Shown here piece after piece: positions 1 to 8,535 of a stretch of DNA of 46,143 nucleotides; positions within the stretch are counted from its first letter, which is position 1; the number at the start of each line of letters is the position of its first letter. The translations under genes and the position numbers were made by a program. The notes beneath the pieces are model-generated. The model did not search any database. It had not been told where the DNA came from and worked only from the letters and a program-made list of their open reading frames with translations. The stretch is from an uncultured Pirellula sp. (GTDB lineage: Bacteria > Planctomycetota > Planctomycetia > Pirellulales > Pirellulaceae): positions 1 through 46,143 of the forward strand of contig CAIYZV010000410.1 of the NCBI GenBank assembly GCA_903930765.1. The letters are read 5' to 3'.

Positions 1-87
1 GAATCCAAGGGTAATGGAATCCAAGGGTAATGGAATCCAAGGGTAATGGAATCCAAGGGTAATGGAATCCAAGGGTAATGGAATCCA
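1..87. repeat. 16-bp direct tandem repeat, five copies plus a partial one
   Basis: Five identical head-to-tail copies of a 16-bp unit (GAATCCAAGGGTAATG) fill bases 1-80, followed by the first 7 bases of a sixth at 81-87. The array begins at the window edge, so the true copy number is unknown. There are no spacers, so it is not a CRISPR array. A 16-bp unit does not preserve reading frame, and no convincing gene covers it. It lies just downstream of the acyltransferase gene that ends at 171. Confidence 0.95.
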
Positions 88-170
88 GTGCGGTAGCCGT
101 CGAAGGTGCCAGTATATCCGATTCCCGAATCGAATTGGCAGAATCGTTGCCGCTCGAAACGCCAACGCTT

Positions 171-947
171 TCATGCGGCGGAAGAAAGCGGCTGAGGAAG
201 TCGCAGCCCGTCGGCAGATTCCAAGAGAAGAGTTTCGAGCATTTGCAATGCCCGTGCAGCGAGAACCCCATCGATCACGCGGTGATCGCAGATCAAGGCA
301 ACGTCGCATTTTCCATCCTGTTCCAATGGCCCTATCGCAAGACTGCTCGTGGTGACCAAAGGGTGATGTCCGTTGAGGGCACCGAATTGCCCTAGGCTGG
401 AAATACTGAACGTCCCGACATGTTTTGCTCGCTTGCGCCCGCAGCACCTGGTCAACAACCACCAAGTCGCGCGCCTTTGGATTAGCGGTCTTCGCTCCAT
501 GCGCAACCCATCGGCAAATACCTCATCGATCGATCCGTGAGTGAATCGGTCAACACTCGTTTGAACGGACTCGATGGCGAGTTGATGGGGGGATTGAATT
601 CGCCCCCAAATCAAACGTTCATTTCCTTCTCTATCGCATCGGTGTATCGTCACGGATGCGACGACTTCGGGATGTCGATAGAGATATGGGTTGGGCCAGG
701 ATACGTAAATATCCCGAAGCTCAGGGACTTCGCAACAAACACGACTATAGGCATGGAGGAATAGCGCCGTCCAACCGATGCGGTTTGTGGCAGAGCGCCG
801 TGCTGCGTCAAGTCCTCCCAACTGCATCCTCCGAATCAAGGGAAAGCTGGGTACGGACTTTGATGCGATCGAGATATCGATTGCCATTCGTCGATGGCGT
901 GGGACCCATCGACGTTTCGCGATCGGCTGCTCATTCAAGTCGCTCAT
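171..947 (-). CDS. Orphan 2-oxoacid dehydrogenase E2-type acyltransferase domain protein
   Basis: A 258-residue protein that corresponds only to the catalytic (chloramphenicol-acetyltransferase-fold) domain of E2 acyltransferases. The visible signatures are the active-site motif DHRVIDG at about residues 221-227 (family consensus DHRxxDG) and the preceding strand GTFSISSLGQFG at about 179-189. No lipoyl domain, E1/E3-binding domain or linker is present, so it cannot act as a normal E2 core component alone. The acyl donor and acceptor are unknown. Its ATG at 945-947 overlaps the stop of the isomerase gene (ATGA), so the two are almost certainly co-translated. It could be a structural relic of an E2 fold, but the His and Asp of the catalytic motif are retained. 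Family assignment is good; the substrate is open. Confidence 0.75.
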   Translation of the reverse strand: MSDLNEQPIAKRRWVPRHRRMAIDISIASKSVPSFPLIRRMQLGGLDAARRSATNRIGWTALFLHAYSRVCCEVPELRDIYVSWPNPYLYRHPEVVASVTIHRCDREGNERLIWGRIQSPHQLAIESVQTSVDRFTHGSIDEVFADGLRMERRPLIQRRATWWLLTRCCGRKRAKHVGTFSISSLGQFGALNGHHPLVTTSSLAIGPLEQDGKCDVALICDHRVIDGVLAARALQMLETLLLESADGLRLPQPLSSAA

Positions 948-2848
948 CGCTTAACTTGAACTTTCTTCAATTCCTCAAGGGAAGCTTGGGTCTCGACGGC
1001 ACCCACGCGGCTCTTCTTGGGATTGAGGAAGTTCGTGATCTGAGCATCCGCAATCAACTTGGACATGTACTTGTCCATTTCAACGCGAGTTTTCTTTTCC
1101 TTCAATTCCTTGGCAAGTTCGTCTTTGACAGCGCTGTAATCTTGGACCACGGGATTGGTATACCCCTGGGATCGCAGGATCACATACTGGCCACCGACTT
1201 CGATGATGCCGGACATCTCTCCCGACTTGAGCGCGAATGCGGCTTTCTCGAGATTGGGCTGTCCACCATGACGTCGCAACGGGGGCACCTTACCGTAATT
1301 CGCTTTGGAACTTGGTTCTACCGAAAACTGATAAGCCAGTTCGCCGAAGAATTGCTCTGTCGGGCGGTTGCGAGCCATTTCCCAAACCTCTTGAGCCGTG
1401 CGTTGATTGCTCATGACAATCGCGAGGACTTCAGCCCGTTGACCAAAATTCGCCTCGAAACCTTTTTGGAGATCTTCTTCGGTGACCTGCAATTTGTCCG
1501 CGACGAGTTTCTTCAATGCTACCGTTGGCCAGACCGCATCGCGAACGTACAAATCGACTGTCTTTCCTTCCTCGCTGAGCACATCCCCAATCCATCGATT
1601 GATGTCAGGGGTGCCATCTGCGTTCACATAACCATAGAACTCGGCGGTATTGCGGATCTCCGAATCGATTTCCGCTTGGGTGATTTGAAATTGAGCCTTT
1701 GCAAGGGCCTCTTCGACCAATTTTCGGTTGATTTCGCCTTCGAGGATTTGCGAGCCGAATCGTTTGACGCATTCCTTCTCAAGCAGATCCATGACAATGC
1801 TTTGGCCATTGATGATGGCCGCCACACCTGGGTACTGCGCTTGCAACTCTGGCTTGCCCAAAACCAAAGTGATCTGAGCTTTGTTGCGCAGCTCGGTATA
1901 AATTTTTTCTGCCGAATCTCGAAGTTTTTGCTCTTCGAGCTCAGTCCGAATTCGGGACTGAATCTCGACCATCTGTGCCGCGGGTGGATTTGCAGGCGGA
2001 TAGTGTCGGACGCATTGCAGCGTGACGTAGCCATCCCCCGCCTTGAAAATTTTGGAGACCTGACCGGGTTGCAACGAAAATGCGACCTCTTCAAATTGGT
2101 CATCACCCGAGTGTCGTCGGATCGGCTCTAACAGACCTTCGACGCTGGCGCTCTGTGGATCCTCGCTCTGCAACGCTAGTTTCTTGAACTCATCGGGATT
2201 CGCAGCCGCTTGCTCATGCAACTTCTGCAGTTTCTCTAGCTCTCGGCAAGCGATCATTCGCACTTGGACCTTTGGCCCAAACTCGCTCTGAAATGCACGA
2301 TCGATGTCTTGCGGGGAGACTTGGATCAAGTCTTGGCCCAAACGCCGAAGCGCTAGAATCTGCCAAATAATGTCGGAAGCATATTGCTCAGGAGTTATGT
2401 TTCGCTCGTCCTGCAACAGCTTCAAATACATCGGGACGTTGAGATTGAATTTCGCTGCAACCCGCGCGATCTCGTCGTCAACGTCTTTTTGAGTAATCTC
2501 AATTTTTCGTTGTTGGCATGCTTGGAGAAGCATGTACTTGTTCACCATGTTTTCCAGGATGGTTTCGCCGTGACGCAGCGTGCACTGCTGCGCGAGATCC
2601 TGCAGACTGATCTGCTGACCATTGACCAATGCAACGACTGCTGGACCAACGTCGGCATCCTTTAGGTTCTTCGAAGCCGAGGCGGTTTGCGCTGGGACCT
2701 TTTGCTGGGTCCCTTTGGTACCAGAACGGTCTTGGGCATTCAGAACAGAACCAGATGTCGAAATAACGCCGATCGCCAACCCCATCCATAGGGATCGACG
2801 CAGCACTAAACGGGAAACGTGTCCTTGGGTTCTTTGGGTCTTTCGCAT
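944..2848 (-). CDS. Secreted peptidyl-prolyl isomerase with two SurA/parvulin modules
   Basis: A 634-residue protein from the ATG at 2848. A GAGGA-type ribosome binding site lies about 5 nt before this ATG, whereas the longer reading frame (to 3037) has none. Residues 1-38 are a signal peptide with a basic start, a hydrophobic core and an A-Q cleavage region. The mature part is an internal duplication: a SurA-like N-domain (about 72-187) with a PpiC-type parvulin domain (about 195-285), then a second N-domain (about 340-460) with a second parvulin domain (about 472-562). Each half begins with a similar segment (ALVNGQQISLQDL and AIINGQSIVMDLL). It probably assists folding of exported proteins in the periplasm-like space. 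Its last base pairs overlap the start of the downstream acyltransferase gene. Confidence 0.85.
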   Translation of the reverse strand: MRKTQRTQGHVSRLVLRRSLWMGLAIGVISTSGSVLNAQDRSGTKGTQQKVPAQTASASKNLKDADVGPAVVALVNGQQISLQDLAQQCTLRHGETILENMVNKYMLLQACQQRKIEITQKDVDDEIARVAAKFNLNVPMYLKLLQDERNITPEQYASDIIWQILALRRLGQDLIQVSPQDIDRAFQSEFGPKVQVRMIACRELEKLQKLHEQAAANPDEFKKLALQSEDPQSASVEGLLEPIRRHSGDDQFEEVAFSLQPGQVSKIFKAGDGYVTLQCVRHYPPANPPAAQMVEIQSRIRTELEEQKLRDSAEKIYTELRNKAQITLVLGKPELQAQYPGVAAIINGQSIVMDLLEKECVKRFGSQILEGEINRKLVEEALAKAQFQITQAEIDSEIRNTAEFYGYVNADGTPDINRWIGDVLSEEGKTVDLYVRDAVWPTVALKKLVADKLQVTEEDLQKGFEANFGQRAEVLAIVMSNQRTAQEVWEMARNRPTEQFFGELAYQFSVEPSSKANYGKVPPLRRHGGQPNLEKAAFALKSGEMSGIIEVGGQYVILRSQGYTNPVVQDYSAVKDELAKELKEKKTRVEMDKYMSKLIADAQITNFLNPKKSRVGAVETQASLEELKKVQVKR

Positions 2849-3118
2849 GGTATTCCTCATGAATGATGCGACGGTGAGTCGGGGTGCGGACCCCGAAACG
2901 GTTTTTCGCCTAGCCACACCCATCCTGAGAGTGGCCTGTTCGAGGCGGTAACTTAAGCAATGCGGAGAGTGTACGAAGGTAACAAAATATGGGTCAAGAC
3001 GGATTTTGGGTCTGTTTGGCCTGATCCGCAGGTCCACAATCCTCGGATTCCTTATTAGAATGCTGGCTCCTTCGACGTCGCGATCTTTCCACGATTCCTC
3101 GACCCTTTGTTGAACCTT

Positions 3119-3679
3119 ATGACAGCAAATCCCACTGAGCGTTCGAACACTGGGCCCACGATTGGTGTCCTCGCAGAACGCGCCCGCACCGATGCAATAA
3201 GATCCAAAGAGGGGACTTGGAAATTCCAGTTGTCCAGAGATTCATGGAAGCACCTTGAACTGACCGATGGGAGCGGGCGTCGCTATGCCGACTGCACGGT
3301 CGTACCACTCTTTCCTGTCTCAACCCCCAAGGAATGGATTTCCATCCTCGCAAGTGACGGTGACGAATTGGCGTGTCTGCGCGATTTGGATTCTATCCGC
3401 CAAGAGGATCGGGAATTGATCGAACAGGAGCTAGCATTCCGTGAGTTCGTTCCGCAGATACTACGCGTTCTTTGGGTGTCGGGGACGCAGGAACCGTGCG
3501 AGTGGGAAGTGGAAACCAATTTCGGGCGTACGAAATTCGTGCTGAACTCCGAGGAGGACGTCCGTCGCGTCAGCGCTTGGACCGTTCATTTTGTCGATGC
3601 GAGTGGTGGTCGGTTTCGGGTCGAAGATGTTCGGACGCTCGACAGTCGATCGCGAGCATACGTCGAATGGTACGTTTGA
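3119..3679 (+). CDS. DUF1854 family protein
   Basis: About 186 residues from the ATG at 3119 (a TTG four codons upstream is possible). The order of motifs matches DUF1854 as I know it: a segment resembling 'VxxxPLFPVSTPKEWISI' near residues 60-77, a 'DELACLRDLD' stretch, a helix 'LxxELAFREFVPQILRVL', then 'WEVETxxGxxxFxLxSEEDVRR' and a final 'LDxxSRAYVEWY'. The biochemical role is not established. In some proteobacteria the family sits beside cyanophycin or ABC transporter genes, but neither is seen here. It is divergent from the isomerase gene and 65 bp upstream of the PhnP-like gene on the same strand, so it could share a transcript with it. Confidence 0.75.
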   Translation: MTANPTERSNTGPTIGVLAERARTDAIRSKEGTWKFQLSRDSWKHLELTDGSGRRYADCTVVPLFPVSTPKEWISILASDGDELACLRDLDSIRQEDRELIEQELAFREFVPQILRVLWVSGTQEPCEWEVETNFGRTKFVLNSEEDVRRVSAWTVHFVDASGGRFRVEDVRTLDSRSRAYVEWYV

Positions 3680-3731
3680 TTGCCTGCGCTTCGGGTGCGT
3701 ATCGAGGATGACCAATCAATGGTTACCAGTC

Positions 3732-3737
3732 AAGGAG
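3732..3737 (+). promoter_or_regulatory. Ribosome binding site deciding a TTG start
   Basis: AAGGAG lies 7 nt upstream of the TTG at 3745. No ATG in the first part of the reading frame has a comparable site, so TTG is chosen as the start of the PhnP-like gene. Confidence 0.7.
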
Positions 3738-3744
3738 AACTAGT

Positions 3745-4554
3745 TTGACAGCGGGGATTCACCAATCGATCGACATCCGTGGAGAGATGATTCTCATGGG
3801 AACAGGGACCAGTGTCGGGGTCCCTTGCATCGGTTGCTCGTGCGCTGTGTGCACCGGTGGGCATCCTCGAAACCAACGGACTCGTTCAAGTGCGATCGTG
3901 GGACTCCCCGAAGGAAACCTATTGATCGATACGCCACCCGATTTACGGAATCAACTGCTTCGTGAAGGGATTGGCCTGGTCCACGCGGTCCTGTACACCC
4001 ACGAACACGCAGACCATCTGCACGGACTCGACGATGTGCGGTTGTTCCCATTCATTTTAGGACATCCGATTCCACTCTATGCGACACCGACCGTCGAAGC
4101 CAGAATCCGAAAGGTTTTCGATTACGCATTCCTCGACCGAGAGCACACCCATCCTGGTGCTGCCCCGCAACTGCAGATCCGCACCATCGATGAATCGCCT
4201 TTGGAAATACTGGGAGCCACGCTCACGCCGATCCCCTTAATCCATGGTCCGCACTGCACCGTTTTTGGATATAGGATCGGAAATGTGGCTTATTGCACAG
4301 ACACCAATCGGATTGAGTCATCCAGCATGGAGATGCTGCGGGGATTGGACTGCCTCGTACTCGACGCTCTTCGAATGCGATCCCACCCAACGCATTTTTC
4401 GGTGCCAGAAGCATTGGACGTGATCGAGGAATTGCAGCCCAAGCGAGCCTTCTTGACCCACCTGTCACACGAACTGGATTACACCACGTTTTCACGGGAA
4501 CTGCCGGAGCACGTTGGGTTGGCTTACGATGGATTGCGAATCCCCCTCACGTAA
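3745..4554 (+). CDS. PhnP-like metallo-beta-lactamase-fold phosphodiesterase
   Basis: A 269-residue MBL-fold hydrolase. The metal-binding motif THEHADH is at about residues 85-91, with further ligand candidates at IHGPH (about 165-169) and the Asp of 'YCTDT' (about 180). A Cys-rich segment CIGCSCAVC (28-36) matches the extra zinc site of the PhnP/cyclic phosphodiesterase subgroup. Family members hydrolyse cyclic phosphodiesters, such as the 5-phosphoribosyl 1,2-cyclic phosphate of phosphonate breakdown. No other phn genes are nearby, so the physiological substrate is unassigned. It is cytosolic, with no signal peptide. The TTG start is supported by a good ribosome binding site. Confidence 0.8.
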   Translation: MTAGIHQSIDIRGEMILMGTGTSVGVPCIGCSCAVCTGGHPRNQRTRSSAIVGLPEGNLLIDTPPDLRNQLLREGIGLVHAVLYTHEHADHLHGLDDVRLFPFILGHPIPLYATPTVEARIRKVFDYAFLDREHTHPGAAPQLQIRTIDESPLEILGATLTPIPLIHGPHCTVFGYRIGNVAYCTDTNRIESSSMEMLRGLDCLVLDALRMRSHPTHFSVPEALDVIEELQPKRAFLTHLSHELDYTTFSRELPEHVGLAYDGLRIPLT

Positions 4555-4606
4555 CCGTTTTGTTAACAGGCTCCAAACAGCCCTCTCGCTGGGGGGGACT
4601 TCCGCC

Positions 4607-4612
4607 TATAAT
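4607..4612 (+). promoter_or_regulatory. Candidate -10 box upstream of the chorismate-lyase-like gene
   Basis: A perfect TATAAT within the phrase CTATAATAACG lies about 107 bp before the ATG at 4719. No good TTGACA-like -35 is seen at the expected spacing. A nearly identical phrase occurs at 30090-30106, also in an intergenic region upstream of a plus-strand gene. Confidence 0.35.
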
Positions 4613-4638
4613 AACGCTGTCGTTCGAACCATCACTTC

Positions 4639-4683
4639 CGCGACTTCCACCGGCGCGACTTCCACCGGCGCGACTTCCACTGG
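4639..4683. repeat. 15-bp direct tandem repeat, three copies
   Basis: Three head-to-tail copies of CGCGACTTCCACCGG (4639-4653, 4654-4668, and 4669-4683 with one change, C to T). They lie in the untranslated leader between the candidate -10 box at 4607 and the ATG at 4719. Confidence 0.95.
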
Positions 4684-4718
4684 CGCGAGCCTGACTCTGT
4701 TCGAAGGAACAGCCATCG

Positions 4719-5321
4719 ATGACTGAGCCGAAGGGGAATCCATCCCGAGCCGTGACCTCGAGCCAAACTTCGGCAGATCGTCTATCGCGGGTGTCCTTGG
4801 ATTCTTTGATCGCCGTTTATTACTCCGATCCGAAAGAACTGGGAGCATTTCAGAGCGTCAGCGCGACGGCAACCCCAGCCGGCTACAATCACCTCTTGAA
4901 CCACAATCATCATATGACGGTGACGGTTGAGGCATTCCACCGGGACTCGGTCAACGTGAAGGTTCTTCGCTCGTCGAAAAATGCGACACACTATTGCCGC
5001 GAGATCTTGCTGACATTACAGAAGTCAAATCGCGTGGTCCAATACGGAATCGTACGACTGAATCTAGCCACGATCGCGGAAGCTCCACGTGCCGAAATCC
5101 TCGAGGAAAAAAAACCTTTAGGGAGAGTATTGATCGAGCATCAGGTTCTTCGGGAAATCGAGCTGTTCGATCTCGTTCGAGTGACCTGTGGTTCGGCTCT
5201 GGCAAGGTTATTTTCTGTTGCAGAAGGAACCACGACCTTTGGACGCACTGCGATGATTTATTGCGACAGAGAGCCAGCCATCGAGTTGCTGGAGATCGTT
5301 GCGCCCATCGATTCTATCTGA
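4719..5321 (+). CDS. Chorismate pyruvate-lyase-like (UbiC/DUF98 fold) protein
   Basis: A 200-residue cytosolic protein. The segment NHNHHMTVTVEAFH (about 61-74) and the C-terminal block PLGRVLIEH (133-141) ... GRTAMIYCDREPAIELLE (175-192) match the chorismate lyase fold shared by UbiC and the Rv2949c-like DUF98 family. Glu192 is placed like the catalytic Glu of chorismate lyase. These enzymes convert chorismate to 4-hydroxybenzoate and pyruvate. Planctomycetes generally use menaquinone, so if it is active, the product would more likely feed an aromatic secondary metabolite than ubiquinone. UTRA regulator domains share this fold, but no DNA-binding domain is attached. The catalytic role is inference. 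Confidence 0.65.
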   Translation: MTEPKGNPSRAVTSSQTSADRLSRVSLDSLIAVYYSDPKELGAFQSVSATATPAGYNHLLNHNHHMTVTVEAFHRDSVNVKVLRSSKNATHYCREILLTLQKSNRVVQYGIVRLNLATIAEAPRAEILEEKKPLGRVLIEHQVLREIELFDLVRVTCGSALARLFSVAEGTTTFGRTAMIYCDREPAIELLEIVAPIDSI

Positions 5322-5368
5322 TGCAGCATCACCGACCGCTCTGGCTTGGACGGACAACACCAACGCCG

Positions 5369-7714
5369 TCAGGACATCGCGGAGCCTTGCAAGGTTGTAG
5401 GGCGTGCATCTGGAACTAGGGGCACCCTCTCCGGTAACAATTTACGGGGGCGAATTGAAATCCAGAACAAGATCGCGACCGCCAAAGCAACGCTTACTTG
5501 GCTCCAATACGTCGAGTACGCCCATGCGCCGCTCTGTGTATCGACCAATCCATCGAGTGATGATGGAACCGGCATTCGCGAGGCAGAAAACACGGCGATG
5601 GACATCGAAAGCCCATTGTGAATCACATGAAACACAAAGGTGCAGATCATCCCTCCGGTCCTAAACGCAAGCCACCCTAACAGCACTCCAGTAAACGTTG
5701 CACAGATCGTTTGTTGGAGGATACCGTGGGATAGCCCGAACAAAACCGCTGATCCAATCACCGCTCGCAAGACGCCTTTGCTTTCCAATAACCCAGAGAA
5801 AATAAAGCCTCGGAAAACCAATTCTTCGCACAGAGCTGGCAGAACCGCCAGGATTAGCAAGACGCTCCAGAGGGGAACCGAACTCAAAATAGAGTCGAAC
5901 TGCTGAAGTGTTTGGGTAGTTTCCTCGCCAAGCGGATACTCTCGACTGACGACACCTGCGAACCAAACATAGGTGGGATGCAAGCACACGGCGAGCATTG
6001 CACAATACAAAACATCCTCAGGTTGCGGCAGATTCAGTCGCAGTGAAGACAGGAGAGACCGAGTCAACATGATCGCCATGATCAACGCGGGGCCCAGCAT
6101 TAGCCCGACTTGGATCACAACCGTCGATTTCGCAATCGGCATCCATGATAGCTCATTGCTTCCCATCGCTAGCCGTCCAAAAAACAAAGCGACTAAGATT
6201 GACAGACCACACAGTACCGACTCGGCAGCGCTAGGATAGTCCGCTCGCTGCAACCAAAGCCGTTTCAACCAGCCTTTCATGGTCAGTTTTTCAGTGTCAG
6301 AGAAGAGCACCGCTTCATTTTCGAATTGCTTGACCGCCCAACGGACTGCAAGCAGACAGCATAAAGCGGTAACGCAAATCACCGACGGCAAATACGCAAT
6401 CGCATTCGAGTATTCCCCATCCATGAATGCTCTCGAGAGCAGGATTGGCCCCGTTACGGGAACAATACTGGTCCCTGTCGACAAAACCATTCCCGGCATC
6501 ATCGGCAAGATCACAAGTGGGAAGCCGACCAACATCAAGGGCATGAGGTAGTACTGCCCTTCCTTGCTGCTTCGAGCCAGACTGGCGACGGCCAACGCCA
6601 ACGCGCTAAACATCGCAGACATAGGCAGCACCAGAATCACCAACCAGAAAATTAGGCTTGGCGAAATCGGCCCCAGTGCTCCCAACGTTGAGGCAGGTGC
6701 CGCTTCCGAAAACTGCTTGAACACAAACGTAGTCGTGACGAACATGCTCATCAAATTCAACAGTGCCGTTGAAATACTGAAACACATTACGGTGAGGAGT
6801 TTCCCCCAGACAATCTCGCGTCTCGTCGCAGGGCTACTCAGCAAAGTCTCGAGAGTCCCTCGTTCTTTTTCGCCTGCACAAAGATCAATCGCAGGATAAA
6901 AAGCCCCGGTCAACGCCCAAACCAGCAATATAAATGGCAAGATTTTCGACCATACCAACGCTTGTTTTTGCTCGGTGGAGGCGATATCAACATGTTCTAT
7001 CTTCGGCGCACTCCAGACCTGCTCGTCAACACGCACCGCATGGAGTCGATTGCGCACCCAACCGTCTTGCCAACGGCCGATATACTCTTGCAGCTTCAAG
7101 ATCGCCAATCGAGACTTTTCAACGCTTTGATTGCTGAGTACCAGCACGATCGGTTCCTTGGCAGGTGCTGCGGTTGGAACTTCGGCGGAATCCAGATTCC
7201 CGGACGACTCCGGTCGAACGTGTTCCACCGAACTATCGGCGACATCATCGGAAACGAAGAGCATTACGTCCGCTTGGGCTTGTTTCAGCCAACTCTCAAT
7301 CTTGCTACGATCGATTTTCGAAACGATGCTGTTTCCGCTTCGTTCTGTCAATTCGAACGGCCCTCCATTGCGTCCGCTCCGTTCGCTGCGCAGCACTGAA
7401 TGCACTTCCTCGCCAACGCCCCACTGATCCTTTGGTTTCGACCATCGAACGCCGTCGGAATTGGTGCTAGAACCACCGTTCTCCAATCCAGAAAGATCCT
7501 TGGCCGCGCCCGAAATCTGCAACCACTGAGAGTCTCCAACAACTGCAATCGACAATTGCGGTTGCCGTTTCACTTGTGCCAACTGCAGCATCATCAACCC
7601 CATGAAGGGATACAGGAGCAGTGGCAGCACGCAGATGGTAAACATCGTGCGACGATCGCGTAGTTGATCTTTCAGTTCACGAACAAAAATCAGTCGAACA
7701 TGATTCCAATTCAT
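5369..7714 (-). CDS. ABC-2 (NatB-like) permease fused to CPBP intramembrane protease domain
   Basis: A 781-residue membrane protein. The N-terminal part has the ABC-2 exporter layout: one helix at about 25-45, a large soluble loop (about 50-250), then a helix cluster containing 'ERGTLETLLSSPATRREI' typical of NatB permeases. The C-terminal part is a CPBP (CAAX protease/bacteriocin-processing) domain with all three motifs: EELVFRG at 630-636, FGLSH ending at His663, and HVIHN at 696-700. It overlaps the ATPase gene by an ATGA (7711-7714), so the two form one exporter. The fusion suggests that proteolytic processing or sensing is coupled to export. The substrate is unknown. This two-part architecture recurs in planctomycetes. 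Confidence 0.85.
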   Translation of the reverse strand: MNWNHVRLIFVRELKDQLRDRRTMFTICVLPLLLYPFMGLMMLQLAQVKRQPQLSIAVVGDSQWLQISGAAKDLSGLENGGSSTNSDGVRWSKPKDQWGVGEEVHSVLRSERSGRNGGPFELTERSGNSIVSKIDRSKIESWLKQAQADVMLFVSDDVADSSVEHVRPESSGNLDSAEVPTAAPAKEPIVLVLSNQSVEKSRLAILKLQEYIGRWQDGWVRNRLHAVRVDEQVWSAPKIEHVDIASTEQKQALVWSKILPFILLVWALTGAFYPAIDLCAGEKERGTLETLLSSPATRREIVWGKLLTVMCFSISTALLNLMSMFVTTTFVFKQFSEAAPASTLGALGPISPSLIFWLVILVLPMSAMFSALALAVASLARSSKEGQYYLMPLMLVGFPLVILPMMPGMVLSTGTSIVPVTGPILLSRAFMDGEYSNAIAYLPSVICVTALCCLLAVRWAVKQFENEAVLFSDTEKLTMKGWLKRLWLQRADYPSAAESVLCGLSILVALFFGRLAMGSNELSWMPIAKSTVVIQVGLMLGPALIMAIMLTRSLLSSLRLNLPQPEDVLYCAMLAVCLHPTYVWFAGVVSREYPLGEETTQTLQQFDSILSSVPLWSVLLILAVLPALCEELVFRGFIFSGLLESKGVLRAVIGSAVLFGLSHGILQQTICATFTGVLLGWLAFRTGGMICTFVFHVIHNGLSMSIAVFSASRMPVPSSLDGLVDTQSGAWAYSTYWSQVSVALAVAILFWISIRPRKLLPERVPLVPDARPTTLQGSAMS

Positions 7715-8535
7715 GAAAGCCTCCCTTGAGTCTGTAGCAGGGCATCTTCAAGCCCCTCCAAAGGAGGCAGGGACGGATCTTTCGCTAATTCTTTTTCCGC
7801 TTGTACGATCAACCGATAAAACAACTCCTCAAAATCACTGGTTCCGTGACGCTCGGAGAGTTCCGTCAAACTTCCGAAGTCGAGCACATGCCCTCGATGC
7901 ATGATGGCTACTCGATCGCAGAGCCTTTCGACCTCCCGCATAATATGCGTCGAAAAAAGAATGCATTTGCCTTGGTCGCGGAGTTCTAGAATAATGTTTT
8001 GGAGCGATCGCGTCACAAGCACATCGAGCCCCAAAGTCGGCTCATCGAAAATCAATACCGATGGATCATGAATGAGAGCACGTGCTATGGAGACCTTTTG
8101 CCTCATTCCGGTCGACAATCTTCCACCGGGAACATCTCTAAAATCGTTCATATTGAGGCGTTGGAAAACGGTTTCCATCCGCTCTTTCAGAACCTCGGCA
8201 CGAACCCCGTAGAGACGTCCAAAGTACTCAACAAACTCCCATGGTGTCATGCGTTCGTAGATGGCGGTATTGTTGGACACAAATCCAATCGAATACCGCA
8301 CCATTTCGGCTTGGGTGGTAACATCAAAGCTCGAAACAGAAGCGGAACCTGAAGTGGGCTGCAAGACGGTAGCGAGGATTCGCAGGGCGGTCGTCTTACC
8401 CGCACCATTGGGTCCGAGCAATCCAAACACTTCGCCTGCTCGGGCACAGAAACTCAGATCCGCAACGGCAACATACGGGTCTCGGGAATGGTCGGCGTAA
8501 ACTTTGCGTAAGTTTCTGACTTGGACCAATTCCAT
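7711..8535 (-). CDS. ABC transporter ATP-binding protein (NatA-like)
   Basis: A 274-residue ABC ATPase. Walker A GPNGAGKT is at 41-48, the signature LSTGMRQ at 140-146, Walker B LIFDE at 161-165 and the H-loop His at 197. The sequence resembles the ATPases of NatAB-type sodium/drug exporters. It is the first gene of a two-gene unit; its stop overlaps the start of the permease-CPBP gene. It acts at the cytoplasmic face of the membrane, energising the permease. The start at 8535 gives a standard-length N-terminus (MELVQVRNL). Confidence 0.92.
   Translation of the reverse strand: MELVQVRNLRKVYADHSRDPYVAVADLSFCARAGEVFGLLGPNGAGKTTALRILATVLQPTSGSASVSSFDVTTQAEMVRYSIGFVSNNTAIYERMTPWEFVEYFGRLYGVRAEVLKERMETVFQRLNMNDFRDVPGGRLSTGMRQKVSIARALIHDPSVLIFDEPTLGLDVLVTRSLQNIILELRDQGKCILFSTHIMREVERLCDRVAIMHRGHVLDFGSLTELSERHGTSDFEELFYRLIVQAEKELAKDPSLPPLEGLEDALLQTQGRLS

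Noticed and set aside
1-87. CRISPR-like array
   Set aside because: The units abut directly with no spacers and are only 16 bp; no cas genes nearby.
656-2131. 491-codon open frame antisense to the isomerase gene
   Set aside because: It lies wholly opposite real coding DNA with clear domains, has no family features or ribosome binding site, and is explained by codon bias of the true strand.
4606-4848. Minus-strand frame encoding VEVAP repeats
   Set aside because: It is the antisense reading of the 15-bp repeat and of the start of the chorismate-lyase-like gene; no independent support.
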